Positions 51,315-59,807 of a DNA stretch of 64,000 nt are shown here, piece after piece (the stretch's first letter is position 1; every line of letters starts with the position of its first letter). The translations under genes and the position numbers were made by a program. The notes beneath the pieces are model-generated. The model was not told the origin of the DNA. It saw only the letters and a list, made by a program, of their open reading frames with translations, and ran no database searches. Origin of the DNA: Candidatus Bathyarchaeota archaeon A05DMB-2 (GTDB lineage: Archaea; Thermoproteota; Bathyarchaeia; Bathyarchaeales; Bathycorpusculaceae); the NCBI GenBank assembly GCA_018475625.1, contig JAAKEZ010000004.1, positions 101,943-165,942 on the forward strand, given 5' to 3'.

Positions 51315-52421
51315 CTACTGCACCGCGATTTTGGAGAGTTCACGGATTATTTTCTCTTTTGTTCCGCTCTGCTTCATTTTCTGCTTCAACAGGCTTATGG
51401 TCTCGACGGGCGTCGGGTCCACGTTGCGCAGAATCGCCAAGTAGACGCTTGTGAAGTCGCCGACGAGGATGGTTGACAGCATCTTTGCAAGCATGCTTTT
51501 GCCTTGGCTCCACACTTCGAACGTCTTCGAGTCTGGCGGCATAAGCTTTCTGGTGGCTTCGATGCGTGTACGGATCTCTGGTGGTTCCGCTTTGTCTCGG
51601 ATGAAAACCGTGGAGAAACAGCGCACGAGTTCACTAGCTTTTTCCCAGCCTACAATCTCGTTGTGATTCAGTTCCGAGAAGTACTCCCATTTCGAAGGCA
51701 TCTTGCTGTTCTCGTTGAACTGGGTCTTGAAACGCTGCGCTACGCCGCGGAAAACGCCGAAGCCGTAAACCACAGGCACGGTGCCGTTGATTTCCGACGC
51801 CAACGCTTTTGCCGTGTTGCCTTTCACGGGTCTTTCAGGCGCATTTTCTTTGCCTATGCGCTCCAAGAGTTTGGTGGCTTCCGAAAGCTCGTCTGAGACA
51901 CCTGAAACAATGCCTACCTTTTCCATCGCCACCAGAAGCGGCACGAACAGATAAGGCAACGCGGCACGCGGAGGCATCCCAGCAGGAACCCGCACGTACG
52001 GCACACCCAACTTCTCAGCGTACTCCAGAAGTGCTCCGCCTGAGCTCACGCAGAAGATCATGCACTTCCTCTTCACAGCGTCAAGAAAGGCGCTAAGCGT
52101 TTCCTCTGTCTCGCCAGAGTAGCTCACGATTATAGTGAGGGTTTTCTGGTTAGCGTACGCTGGCAACGTGTAGTCGCGGCTGACTTCAATGGGCGTTTGC
52201 GCTTTCTCGCGTGCCCAGTCTTTGAGGAGTTCGCCGCCTATTGCTGAGCCGCCCATGCCCGATACGGTGATGTTTTCAGGCTTGGGATATTCCAGCGCGA
52301 CTTTTTGTACTGTCTTCTCGGCTTCGCGGTAATGCTTTGCGGAGTCCACGCAGTATGATAGCATGTTGCTCTTGTCAATTTGGGCTATTTTGCTTGTGTC
52401 ATCCAGAATTGATGATGCCAT
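51315..52421 (-). CDS. Bifunctional phosphoglucose/phosphomannose isomerase
   Basis: The archaeal PGI/PMI enzyme interconverts glucose-6-P, fructose-6-P and mannose-6-P. The 368-residue protein has an SIS domain with VSGMGGSAIGGELLKDWARE, IIVSYSGETEETLSAFLDAV, VPAGMPPRAALPYLFVPLLV, VVYGFGVFRGVAQRFKTQFN and LNHNEIVGWEKASELVRCFS, all hallmark blocks of the family. ATG 52421 is preferred because the TATA box lies about 22 bases upstream, giving a nearly leaderless message; GTG 52439 starts inside the box. It is convergent with ino1, one base between stops, and supplies or uses the same sugar phosphates. Confidence 0.96.
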   Translation of the reverse strand: MASSILDDTSKIAQIDKSNMLSYCVDSAKHYREAEKTVQKVALEYPKPENITVSGMGGSAIGGELLKDWAREKAQTPIEVSRDYTLPAYANQKTLTIIVSYSGETEETLSAFLDAVKRKCMIFCVSSGGALLEYAEKLGVPYVRVPAGMPPRAALPYLFVPLLVAMEKVGIVSGVSDELSEATKLLERIGKENAPERPVKGNTAKALASEINGTVPVVYGFGVFRGVAQRFKTQFNENSKMPSKWEYFSELNHNEIVGWEKASELVRCFSTVFIRDKAEPPEIRTRIEATRKLMPPDSKTFEVWSQGKSMLAKMLSTILVGDFTSVYLAILRNVDPTPVETISLLKQKMKQSGTKEKIIRELSKIAVQ

Positions 52422-52432
52422 CTCAGCGCACA

Positions 52433-52460
52433 CCTGCACTTTTATACCTGCACTTTTATA
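52433..52460 (-). repeat. Tandem 14-bp duplication carrying the TATA box
   Basis: The plus-strand unit CCTGCACTTTTATA is present twice without gap at 52433-52446 and 52447-52460. On the minus strand each copy has TATAAAAG, so the isomerase gene has two equal TATA boxes 14 bases apart. Confidence 0.85.
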
Positions 52461-52520
52461 TTTCGTTCTCGACTTTTAAACTGAACGTCGACACCATAGT
52501 CTTCTTTGAGGCGACAACTG

Positions 52521-53375
52521 ATGAATAATAAGAAAGTAGCAATCGCGATACCCGCGTCAGTCATATCGGACACGCCGCACCTACGCGAAAAAACATCCAA
52601 GATTGGCTTAATCGGAAGAGCCGCCGCCATATTCCAGGTAAACGAAATCATAGTTTACCCCGACTCTCCCAAAGTCAACCAGCGTGGAGACATGGCGCTA
52701 ATCGCCCTTTTGCTTGCATACATGGAGACGCCGCAGTACCTCAGGAAACGGCTGTTCAAGCTTGAGCCGCAATTGCAGTTTGCCGGGATACTTCCACCGT
52801 TGAGGACGCCGCATCATCCGCTGAACAGGAAAGCCGCAGACCTGAAGGTAGGCGAGTTCCGCGAAGGCGTGGTTCTCTCCAGAACCCACGAGGGCGCGCT
52901 GGTGGACATCGGCGTGGAGCACACCGCAATCATGCGCGAGACAAAGACGCCTGTGGGTGAGCGGTTGACGGTGAAAATAGTGAAGGTGACTGAGCGGGTT
53001 GAGGTTGAAACCGCCGACAGGGCGGAAATTCCTGTTTACTGGGGATACAGGATCTCGGCGGAGAAGCGTTCTTTCAGCGAACTCATGAAGGAAGGACGGT
53101 ACGATTTAACCGTTGCCACCTCAAAGTTCGGCTCCAAGTTTGCAGACGTAGCGGATAAGTTGAGTGAGAGATGGGCGAAGGCAAACAGCGTGCTCTTGGC
53201 GTTCGGCGCGCCCTCGCGGGGGCTTTTTGAAATCGCCAGAGATGAAGGCGAAAACCTGAATACGCTTGTGGATTTTGTGGTGAACACCATTCCTAGTCAG
53301 GGAACCGAGACGATCAGGACGGAGGAGGCGCTGTTTGCGTCGCTGGCTCTTTTCCGCACATGGCTTAAGCGTTGA
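52521..53375 (+). CDS. SPOUT-class RNA methyltransferase (C9orf114/PF02598 type)
   Basis: A 284-residue knotted (SPOUT) protein with an inserted OB-like barrel: KVAIAIPASVISDTPHLREK, AAAIFQVNEIIVYPDSPKVN, LEPQLQFAGILPPLRTPHHP, EGVVLSRTHEGALVDIGVEH, ending in LLAFGAPSRGLFEIARDEGE and DFVVNTIPSQGTETIRTEEA, the SAM-binding trefoil. Archaeal members methylate rRNA or tRNA; the exact base is not readable. ATG 52521 has a GAGG upstream; the open frame from TTG 52506 is less likely. Confidence 0.9.
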   Translation: MNNKKVAIAIPASVISDTPHLREKTSKIGLIGRAAAIFQVNEIIVYPDSPKVNQRGDMALIALLLAYMETPQYLRKRLFKLEPQLQFAGILPPLRTPHHPLNRKAADLKVGEFREGVVLSRTHEGALVDIGVEHTAIMRETKTPVGERLTVKIVKVTERVEVETADRAEIPVYWGYRISAEKRSFSELMKEGRYDLTVATSKFGSKFADVADKLSERWAKANSVLLAFGAPSRGLFEIARDEGENLNTLVDFVVNTIPSQGTETIRTEEALFASLALFRTWLKR

Positions 53376-53478
53376 ACGATTCTTGGGTTTTGGCACGTGT
53401 TGCTGCAAGTTTGTTTGTTGAGAGTTGGGAAAGTCTTTAATACGTTCAGAAGCCAAAATTATAATCGGTGTCGAAGCC

Positions 53479-53736
53479 ATGGAAGCCTACGTTTTGTTGA
53501 AGATAGCCACTCAATCCGATGTCTGCGGATTCAGCCGGTCAGTGGTTGATAAGATAAAGACTATGAAGGGAATCGTTAAAGCCCAGCTGCTTTTCGGCGA
53601 TTTTGACGCCATCCTGAAGCTGGACATGCCAAAAATCCACGATATCGAGAACACTGTCATGGAGGAAATCCACTTGATCGAGGGCGTTGAATCGACTTTG
53701 ACGCTGCTGTGCGTGGACGAAGAGGTGCTGGAGTAG
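53479..53736 (+). CDS. Stand-alone AsnC/Lrp ligand-binding domain protein, first of pair
   Basis: From ATG 53479 the product is 85 residues: EAYVLLKIATQSDVCGFSRS, TMKGIVKAQLLFGDFDAILK, EEIHLIEGVESTLTLLCVDE. This ferredoxin-like (RAM) fold binds amino acids or other effectors in Lrp regulators, but no DNA-binding half is present. It has another copy directly downstream. Possibly a sensor or partner of a full regulator elsewhere. Confidence 0.88.
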   Translation: MEAYVLLKIATQSDVCGFSRSVVDKIKTMKGIVKAQLLFGDFDAILKLDMPKIHDIENTVMEEIHLIEGVESTLTLLCVDEEVLE

Positions 53737-53747
53737 GAGGGCAAAGC

Positions 53748-53993
53748 GTGGAGACTGGTTACATTCTTTTTAACCTGAAGCCCGGGCGCAAAAAAGAATT
53801 CCTCCAAAGCATCAGGAAGATAAAGGCAGTGAAGGAGGCGCACCTGGTGCTGGGAAATTTTGACGCCATCGCGGAAGTTGAGGCGGAGAACATTCAGGGG
53901 CTGGAGAAAGTTTACTTTAACGAGATCGATAAGCTGGCAAGCATCACTTATTCAAGACTGTATATTATGGCGTGTCCGAGAACAAGAAAGTAG
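53748..53993 (+). CDS. Stand-alone AsnC/Lrp ligand-binding domain protein, second of pair
   Basis: From GTG 53748 the product is 81 residues, with GGAGGG at 53735-53740 giving a seven-base spacing. It reads GYILFNLKPGRKKEFLQSIR, VKEAHLVLGNFDAIAEVEAE and then LASITYSRLYIMACP. Same fold as the preceding gene, with which it shares only limited identity. The two may form a heteromeric effector ring. Confidence 0.88.
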   Translation: METGYILFNLKPGRKKEFLQSIRKIKAVKEAHLVLGNFDAIAEVEAENIQGLEKVYFNEIDKLASITYSRLYIMACPRTRK

Positions 53994-54095
53994 CAAACGC
54001 CCAGCGGATTGGCTTCATCATCTCTCTCTTTTTTGATGCTGCTAAGCGCTGGTTATAGCTAAACAATTAAATTATGGTTTGTTGATTTGCTGTTT

Positions 54096-55175
54096 ATGCG
54101 CTTTGACATACTCTTTCCCACGCTGCTGTTTGTGGTGACGCTTGTCGCCATGTTCCTCAGCAAAAAGGCTGAGGCTAAGTTTAAGGCTACTGTTGAGGAG
54201 CGTGAATTGGGCAACCGTGATGTGGCTCTGCTGGTTGCGATGATTGCAGTGCTCGTGTCGATTATCGCGTTTGTTCCTCAGATGGCAATCATGGCGCTTT
54301 TCCTTTTCTCATACGCCACACTGCTTTTCACGGTTTCTTACGCTTTCTCAGACATGGAGAAACGGCGGATGAAGCTTTACTGTGGCGTCTTCATCCTCGT
54401 CAGCGTGTTTGCAGCGGTTGCCGCGTTTTTCGGCGTCGTACCAGCGGGGCTCAGGATTTACGGAACCTTGGCATTTGCGGGCTTGGCTACTGGTTCGGTT
54501 ATAGTGTTGATGTACGCTGCGCGTAGAGAAGTTAAGCCAAAGTGGTACGTTGCTGCTTTATCTCCTGCATTGTTTCTTTTGCTTTTCGTGTTCTATGGTG
54601 AGACCAGCATCGGCTTTATTGTTCCCTCGTCGGTGAGTTTCCTGCAGTTTCCTTACCTTTTGAATATTTACGGTCTGCTTTTCGCGGTGTTAATCGTGGC
54701 TTACTTGAATAGTCTGTTCACGTGGAAGACCGTGTTTATCTTCGCAGCGCTGCTGACAGGGTTGGATATTGTTTTAGTCTGGGTCACTGGACAGATGGTG
54801 CAGGCGGCAAACGCGATTGCTGGTTTGGGTCTTCCTGTGCTTGTGGCTTTCCCAACACTTCCTATCATATTGACTATGAGTGGCATTCTTATCCTAAGAT
54901 TGGGGCTTGGCGACTTATTCTTCGCAGGTATACTCGCAACCCAGACCATGAAGAAGTTTGGCAAAAAAGTTGCGGTTCTGTCGGCTCTGACGATATCCAT
55001 ATCTTTCGGGCTTTTCGAGTTGCTGCTTTTGAATTTTCCAGGAATTGTGAGTGCTCTTCCTGCGACGTTGCCCATCCTGCTCGGCTGGTTGCCTGTTGTT
55101 GGCTGGAAAATCATAGATGAGAGAAGAAAGAAAACGGCGATGACAACTGCAACTGCGGAACTAAAGAAAGATTAA
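54096..55175 (+). CDS. Presenilin/SPP-like intramembrane aspartyl protease homologue
   Basis: A 359-residue protein with about nine membrane helices. The C-terminal half carries FAALLTGLDIVLVWV (candidate first Asp in a helix), then LILRLGLGDLFFAGILATQT with the GxGD signature, then ALPATLPILLGWLPVVG, a variant of the PAL motif. Asp helix, GxGD helix and PAL in this order define presenilin and signal peptide peptidase proteases, which cut substrates within the membrane. The usual Tyr/Phe before the first Asp is Leu here, so activity needs proof. ATG 54096 is used; TTG 54087 is upstream. An AT-rich box about 28 bases before suggests a leaderless message. Confidence 0.7.
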   Translation: MRFDILFPTLLFVVTLVAMFLSKKAEAKFKATVEERELGNRDVALLVAMIAVLVSIIAFVPQMAIMALFLFSYATLLFTVSYAFSDMEKRRMKLYCGVFILVSVFAAVAAFFGVVPAGLRIYGTLAFAGLATGSVIVLMYAARREVKPKWYVAALSPALFLLLFVFYGETSIGFIVPSSVSFLQFPYLLNIYGLLFAVLIVAYLNSLFTWKTVFIFAALLTGLDIVLVWVTGQMVQAANAIAGLGLPVLVAFPTLPIILTMSGILILRLGLGDLFFAGILATQTMKKFGKKVAVLSALTISISFGLFELLLLNFPGIVSALPATLPILLGWLPVVGWKIIDERRKKTAMTTATAELKKD

Positions 55176-55198
55176 TTTAAAAATAAGAGTTGGGCTTT

Positions 55199-55522
55199 TT
55201 ACCCGAACAGGGCACCTAAACCTTCGAGCGCTGCTTCCTCTTTGGCTTTCTCTTCTTCGACTTTCTTCTTCTTTTCCTCTTCTTTCGGTTTCTGCTCTGC
55301 TACTGGCGCTGCGGCTGCTTGTGCAACTGGCGCGGCTGCCATCATGGTCGGCGCGGCTTTGATTGCTTCATCAATGTTTACTTCGCTTAGAGAAGCTACG
55401 AGGGCTTTTACTTGTACGGGGTCAACGGTTATTCCTGCCGCTGTCAGAACGTTCGTCACGTTTTCCTCGTTAATTTCTTTTCCTGCCTTGTGAAGGAGCA
55501 TCGCGGCGTAAATGTTCTCCAT
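55199..55522 (-). CDS. rpl12: Large-subunit ribosomal protein P1/L12
   Basis: The stalk protein P1 recruits translation factors to the ribosome. The 107-residue protein has the helical dimerisation domain ([40 protein letters not shown]), an Ala/Pro hinge, and the acidic-basic tail ending [13 protein letters not shown], the archaeal form. A good GAGGTGA sits at 55528-55534. In most archaea the gene follows L11-L1-L10; here the upstream space holds only a small Cys-rich gene and no L10. Confidence 0.97.
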   Translation of the reverse strand: MENIYAAMLLHKAGKEINEENVTNVLTAAGITVDPVQVKALVASLSEVNIDEAIKAAPTMMAAAPVAQAAAAPVAEQKPKEEEKKKKVEEEKAKEEAALEGLGALFG

Positions 55523-56019
55523 ACTTTTTCACCTCTTCATCCGACTATTTTAATTTTTTCCGGTTAATGTCAATCCTTCCCTTTAAAGGAGAAGGCTAGT
55601 ACTTAAACCTAGGCGTTTTACTTGCCGCTTAGAAAAACGGTCAATTACTTAAGAACCTTTCTGCTGAACCTGTTTGGGTTTATCTTGCGCAGTAGGGCAT
55701 TTCGTCCTTTTCCTTGTGGTGCTTTACGCATTCTGAGCAGTCACTGTGGCGGAGGCAGTCTCTTTCTGGGCAAGGACAATTCGGGGCTGACATGACTCAT
55801 GTTTGGCACAAAGCATTCATATAATTCTTTAGCCGACATCCTCGCAAAAGAGAACATGCAGTAAGCTGTTTACCGCAAGCTGTATCTTTTAGAATAGTCT
55901 CGATATAACAGGTGAATTGCCAATTGTTCCATTATTGCTAGATTTTATATACAACTTGGGTGCATAAAAAAACGGTACAATCGACTTTGTACTAAAACAT
56001 AAAAGGAGAAAAATGAAAA
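55523..56019. other. Spacer between rpl12 and surface protein, with one tiny gene
   Basis: Apart from the 37-codon Cys-rich frame at 55680-55793, I see a TATA box TTTATATA at 55945-55952 and a Shine-Dalgarno-like AAAGGAG at 56001-56007 for the propeller gene on the right, and the rpl12 leader on the left. Confidence 0.6.
55680..55793 (-). CDS. 37-residue Cys-rich protein
   Basis: ATG 55793 opens APNCPCPERDCLRHSDCSEC followed by VKHHKEKDEMPYCAR and TAA. Six cysteines and several His in 37 residues, with a C-x-C-x4-C-x4-C-x2-C spacing, look like a real small metal-binding protein, not chance. No ribosome site is clear. Function unknown; possibly a zinc knuckle. Confidence 0.55.
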   Translation of the reverse strand: MSAPNCPCPERDCLRHSDCSECVKHHKEKDEMPYCAR

Positions 56020-58719
56020 ATGCTATCAAAAAGCAAGACAGCTGCAGCTATCGCAATGTTTCTGCTATCAACTTTTGCCATCTCACTAGTTGCTATACCA
56101 ACTGCTAACGCGCATGATCCTCCATGGACCATCATTTCCTACGCCTACATCGTCCCCGCACCCAACCCTGTAGGTGTTGGTCAGCAAGTGGCGATTGTAA
56201 TGTGGATTGATACCCCGTTACCTGGATCAAATGTGGCTAATAACGTTAGACGACATGATTACACGCTTACTATCACGGATCCTAACGGGAAAGTGGAGAC
56301 GCAGCATTGGGATGTTGTGGATGACACGACCAGCGTTCAAGCATATCAGTATACACCTACTGTCGTGGGCACTTACACTCTTAAGTTTGAGTATAAAGAG
56401 CAAAAATACACTTGGACTGGCGATTACCAGAACGACACTTTCACAGCAGCCAGCAAAACAACAACGCTAATCGTGCAGGAAGATCCACTGCCTGCCGCAA
56501 CAAGCAGCTATCCGTTGCCGGCAGAATACTGGACGCGACCCATCGAGGGACAGAACACTGACTGGTGGGCGATTTCGTCAAACTGGCTTGGTAGACCCTA
56601 CATTCCTGGAGCAGGCGCAACCTATGGCATGCCTGGAAACATCCAGCCGAACGGTCCAGCGCCTAACAGTCCGCACATAATGTGGACGAAACCTATCCAG
56701 TACGGAGGAGTCGTCGGAGGAAGCGACACAGGCGTGCCAGGCAACGTGTTCTACACTGGTGGTTCATACAACGTCCGATACAGCAATCCTCTAGCTATGT
56801 ACGGAACCCTCTACTATCAGGAACCTTACGGCAACTCGGGCGGAGGAGGAGATTATGTTGCTGTAGATTTGCGAACTGGAAAAGAACTCTGGCGCATTAA
56901 TGTATCAGCCACAGGCGTTTCTCTTGTGCCATCGTTCGGCTACTTCTATGATTACGAGAGCCCTAACCAGCATGGAATCCTACCGAACGGCTTACTGATC
57001 GCAGTTTCTGGAAGTACGTGGCGAGGATATGATCCACGAACAGGTGTACTAACGGCCATGAACTTAACCAATGTTCCCTCAGGCTTAGGCGTAGCTGGAC
57101 CACGGGGAGAGTATCTGAAATACGTTCTCACGAACCTTGGAAACAGCACACATCCCAACTGGTACTTAGCTCAATGGAATTCGTCTAGAGTGTTTGGTGG
57201 AGGCTCGGGCTTGAGCCCAGCCAACTGGTATTCGGGAAATGTACCTGCAAACTGCCCCATAACTCCAGCGCAACCATCAGGTCGATACTGGAACGGTTCT
57301 ATGTGGGTAACCAACGCTGAAAGAATAGCTCAAGGATACGTCCAAGTAACAACGCCAGCATACGACTGGAACGTGTCAGTTACTTTGGGTCCGGGAACAT
57401 GGAGCATCGCAACAGACTTCTTAGGCACAGCGGTTCTCGCCGACTTAGATAACTTGATACTGTTGATTCAAGGAAATCTTGGGCTTCACCCTGGTGATTA
57501 TGCGCCTGGCGCTACCGCACCTGCCATGGGCGCTAACATAACAGCAGTGAACCTTAACCCCTCGAAGGGAGCAAGAGGAACACGTTTGTGGACTGAATTC
57601 TATCCGCCAGCACCTGGCAACAACACTCGTGGAATCCAAGGATTCGACCCAGAGAATGGAGTTTTTATATTCTGGGACAAAGAGGACATGATACTTCGTG
57701 GCATTAGCTTGACAAACGGGAAAGAGATATGGGTAACTGAACCTGCAAACGACTGGATGTACATGCCAAACTCAGTCTTGGTCGCTTACGACAAAGCTTA
57801 CTGGACAGGCTACGGCGGAATAACTTACTGCTACGACGTGAAAACCGGAGACTTACTGTGGACTTACGGCAACGGCGGTCCGGGCAACAGCACTGCCAGC
57901 GGTCTTGAAACACCATGGGGTAACTATCCCACGTTCGTGGACGTCATCGCCGACGGAAAAGTCTACCTATCCACTACCGAACACTCGCCCAACACACCGC
58001 TCTACAAAGATGCATTATTCCGCTGCATTAACGCAACCACAGGTGAAGAAATCTGGACTCTGATGGGATACGCCACAAACATGTACGGCGGCACAGACCT
58101 CGTTGCAGACGGCTTCTTGGCGTTTCTAAACTGCTACGACATGCAAATATACTGCGTCGGCAAGGGACCAAGCGCATTAACCGTCACAGCGCCAGATGTT
58201 GGCGTTGAAGTCGGCAAATCGATAGTTATTCGAGGCACGGTGATGGATATTTCCGCTGGCACGAAGCAGGATGAGCAGGCTGCCCGGTTCCCGAACGGTG
58301 TTCCGGCTGTTTCTGACGAGAGCATGAAAGAGTGGATGGAGTACGTGTACATGCAGAAGCCGAAGCCAACAAATGTCATTGGAGTTCCGGTGAAGATAGA
58401 CGTCATCGACTCTAACAACAACTATAGGAACATCGGCACAGCTATCAGCGATGCCTCAGGCACATTCAGCCTCACGTGGCAGCCTGACATCGAAGGCAAC
58501 TTCACCGTCATCGCTACCTTCGCTGGATCAGAATCCTACTGGCCATCATCCGCCCAAACCAGCTTCGCTGCCGACCCTGCACCAGAAGTTACACCCCCAC
58601 CGACACCTATGCCCACGTCGAACACTGAGATGTACGTCATGGGCTTCGGAGTAGCTATAATAATCGCGGTAGCTGTCATCGGCGCTTTATTGCTGATGAT
58701 GCTGAGAAAACGACCATAA
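56020..58719 (+). CDS. Secreted PQQ-type beta-propeller surface protein
   Basis: An 899-residue exported protein with a signal peptide (AAAIAMFLLSTFAISLVAIP) and a C-terminal membrane helix (VMGFGVAIIIAVAVIGALLL) with a basic end. The first 120 residues are an Ig-like domain (YTLTITDPNGKVETQHWDVV). The central 550 residues repeat the PQQ-propeller blade motif: VAVDLRTGKELWRINVSA, GISLTNGKEIWVTEPANDWM, CYDVKTGDLLWTYGNG, CINATTGEEIWTLMGY. A last Ig-like part (ISDASGTFSLTWQPDIEGNF) precedes the anchor. Such proteins are abundant on Bathyarchaeia-like surfaces; binding or enzyme role is unknown. ATG 56020 is preferred over the out-of-frame ATG 56013. Confidence 0.85.
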   Translation: MLSKSKTAAAIAMFLLSTFAISLVAIPTANAHDPPWTIISYAYIVPAPNPVGVGQQVAIVMWIDTPLPGSNVANNVRRHDYTLTITDPNGKVETQHWDVVDDTTSVQAYQYTPTVVGTYTLKFEYKEQKYTWTGDYQNDTFTAASKTTTLIVQEDPLPAATSSYPLPAEYWTRPIEGQNTDWWAISSNWLGRPYIPGAGATYGMPGNIQPNGPAPNSPHIMWTKPIQYGGVVGGSDTGVPGNVFYTGGSYNVRYSNPLAMYGTLYYQEPYGNSGGGGDYVAVDLRTGKELWRINVSATGVSLVPSFGYFYDYESPNQHGILPNGLLIAVSGSTWRGYDPRTGVLTAMNLTNVPSGLGVAGPRGEYLKYVLTNLGNSTHPNWYLAQWNSSRVFGGGSGLSPANWYSGNVPANCPITPAQPSGRYWNGSMWVTNAERIAQGYVQVTTPAYDWNVSVTLGPGTWSIATDFLGTAVLADLDNLILLIQGNLGLHPGDYAPGATAPAMGANITAVNLNPSKGARGTRLWTEFYPPAPGNNTRGIQGFDPENGVFIFWDKEDMILRGISLTNGKEIWVTEPANDWMYMPNSVLVAYDKAYWTGYGGITYCYDVKTGDLLWTYGNGGPGNSTASGLETPWGNYPTFVDVIADGKVYLSTTEHSPNTPLYKDALFRCINATTGEEIWTLMGYATNMYGGTDLVADGFLAFLNCYDMQIYCVGKGPSALTVTAPDVGVEVGKSIVIRGTVMDISAGTKQDEQAARFPNGVPAVSDESMKEWMEYVYMQKPKPTNVIGVPVKIDVIDSNNNYRNIGTAISDASGTFSLTWQPDIEGNFTVIATFAGSESYWPSSAQTSFAADPAPEVTPPPTPMPTSNTEMYVMGFGVAIIIAVAVIGALLLMMLRKRP

Positions 58720-58936
58720 ACCGTGAAAACAACATTTCACCCTCCCTTTTTATTTGAACCGCTAAAAATCATTCTTGTACCGAGAAAGGAGAATCCACAA
58801 AGTAGCCCAACGACATCTTACTTCCTTTAAATAGGGGAGGGGGTAGTCTTTGCGAGAAGTATCAGTTCTACGCTAAGGAAAGTATTTATTAGGCGTGTGA
58901 AACTTACTTCGAACCGTCAACCAAGGATGATTCATC

Positions 58937-59737
58937 ATGCCCCTGCAAAAAGGAGACTTCATACTAATCGACTACACAGCCAAAGTTAAAGAAACAAACG
59001 AGGTTTTCGACACAACCAACGAGGAAACCTCCAAGAAAGAAAACCTGCACAAGGAAGGAGAAATCTACGAGCCAAAACTCGTAGTCATCGGCGAAGGCTG
59101 GGTGCTGAAAGAGCTAGACGAAAAATTAACAACAATGGAACCTGGAAAAATCCAAACCGTAGAAATTCCACCTGAAAAAGCCTTCGGACCAAGAGACCCA
59201 GAAAAAGTCAAGCGAGTACCACTGAAACAGCTCTTAGCCAAAGACATCCACAATCCCACTATTGGAATGCGCATCGAATACGGCGGCAAAAACGCCACCA
59301 TACGCGCAATCGGCGCGGGACGAGTACTCTTGGACTTTAATCCGCCCTTAGCTGGCAAAACCCTCATCTACGACGTGACAGTTAACAAGAAACTGGAAAC
59401 CAACGAGGAAAAAATCGCTGCACTCATCCATCGAAGAATCCCACTTGCAGAGCCAGAAAAATTCAAGTTCACCATCAAAGACGGAACCTTAACCATAGAC
59501 ATGCCTGAAACAGCCTTCTACATTGAGGGAGTGCAGATTGCAAAGCGTGGCATCGCCATGGACGTGCAGAAGTTCCTGCCCGAACTCGACGAGATACGGT
59601 TCGTTGAAACCTTCAAGAGCGAACCCAAACCCGAAACTAAACCAGAACCTAAGCCAGAGCTGAAACCTCAAGCGTCAACCGAAGAACCAAAGCCAGAATC
59701 ACCTGAGAAAAAGCCAGCGACAGAACAAACAGCCTGA
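58937..59737 (+). CDS. FKBP-type peptidyl-prolyl isomerase with Pro/Glu tail
   Basis: A 266-residue archaeal FKBP of the long (SlyD-like) form: MPLQKGDFILIDYTAKVKET, the IF-insert beginning near residue 85, GEGWVLKELDEKLTTMEPG, VEIPPEKAFGPRDPEKV, and GRVLLDFNPPLAGKTLIYDV, the active-site loop residues. A second domain (LAEPEKFKFTIKDGTLTI) follows, and the last 45 residues are PKPE-type repeats, disordered. It folds or protects proteins by proline isomerisation. No clear operon partners. Confidence 0.93.
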   Translation: MPLQKGDFILIDYTAKVKETNEVFDTTNEETSKKENLHKEGEIYEPKLVVIGEGWVLKELDEKLTTMEPGKIQTVEIPPEKAFGPRDPEKVKRVPLKQLLAKDIHNPTIGMRIEYGGKNATIRAIGAGRVLLDFNPPLAGKTLIYDVTVNKKLETNEEKIAALIHRRIPLAEPEKFKFTIKDGTLTIDMPETAFYIEGVQIAKRGIAMDVQKFLPELDEIRFVETFKSEPKPETKPEPKPELKPQASTEEPKPESPEKKPATEQTA

Positions 59738-59807
59738 AAAGTCTAAACTCACCAAGCGCCGAAACTTGCCACAGAAGTCTAAACTTCTTTCATTTTCCAC
59801 AATAAAA

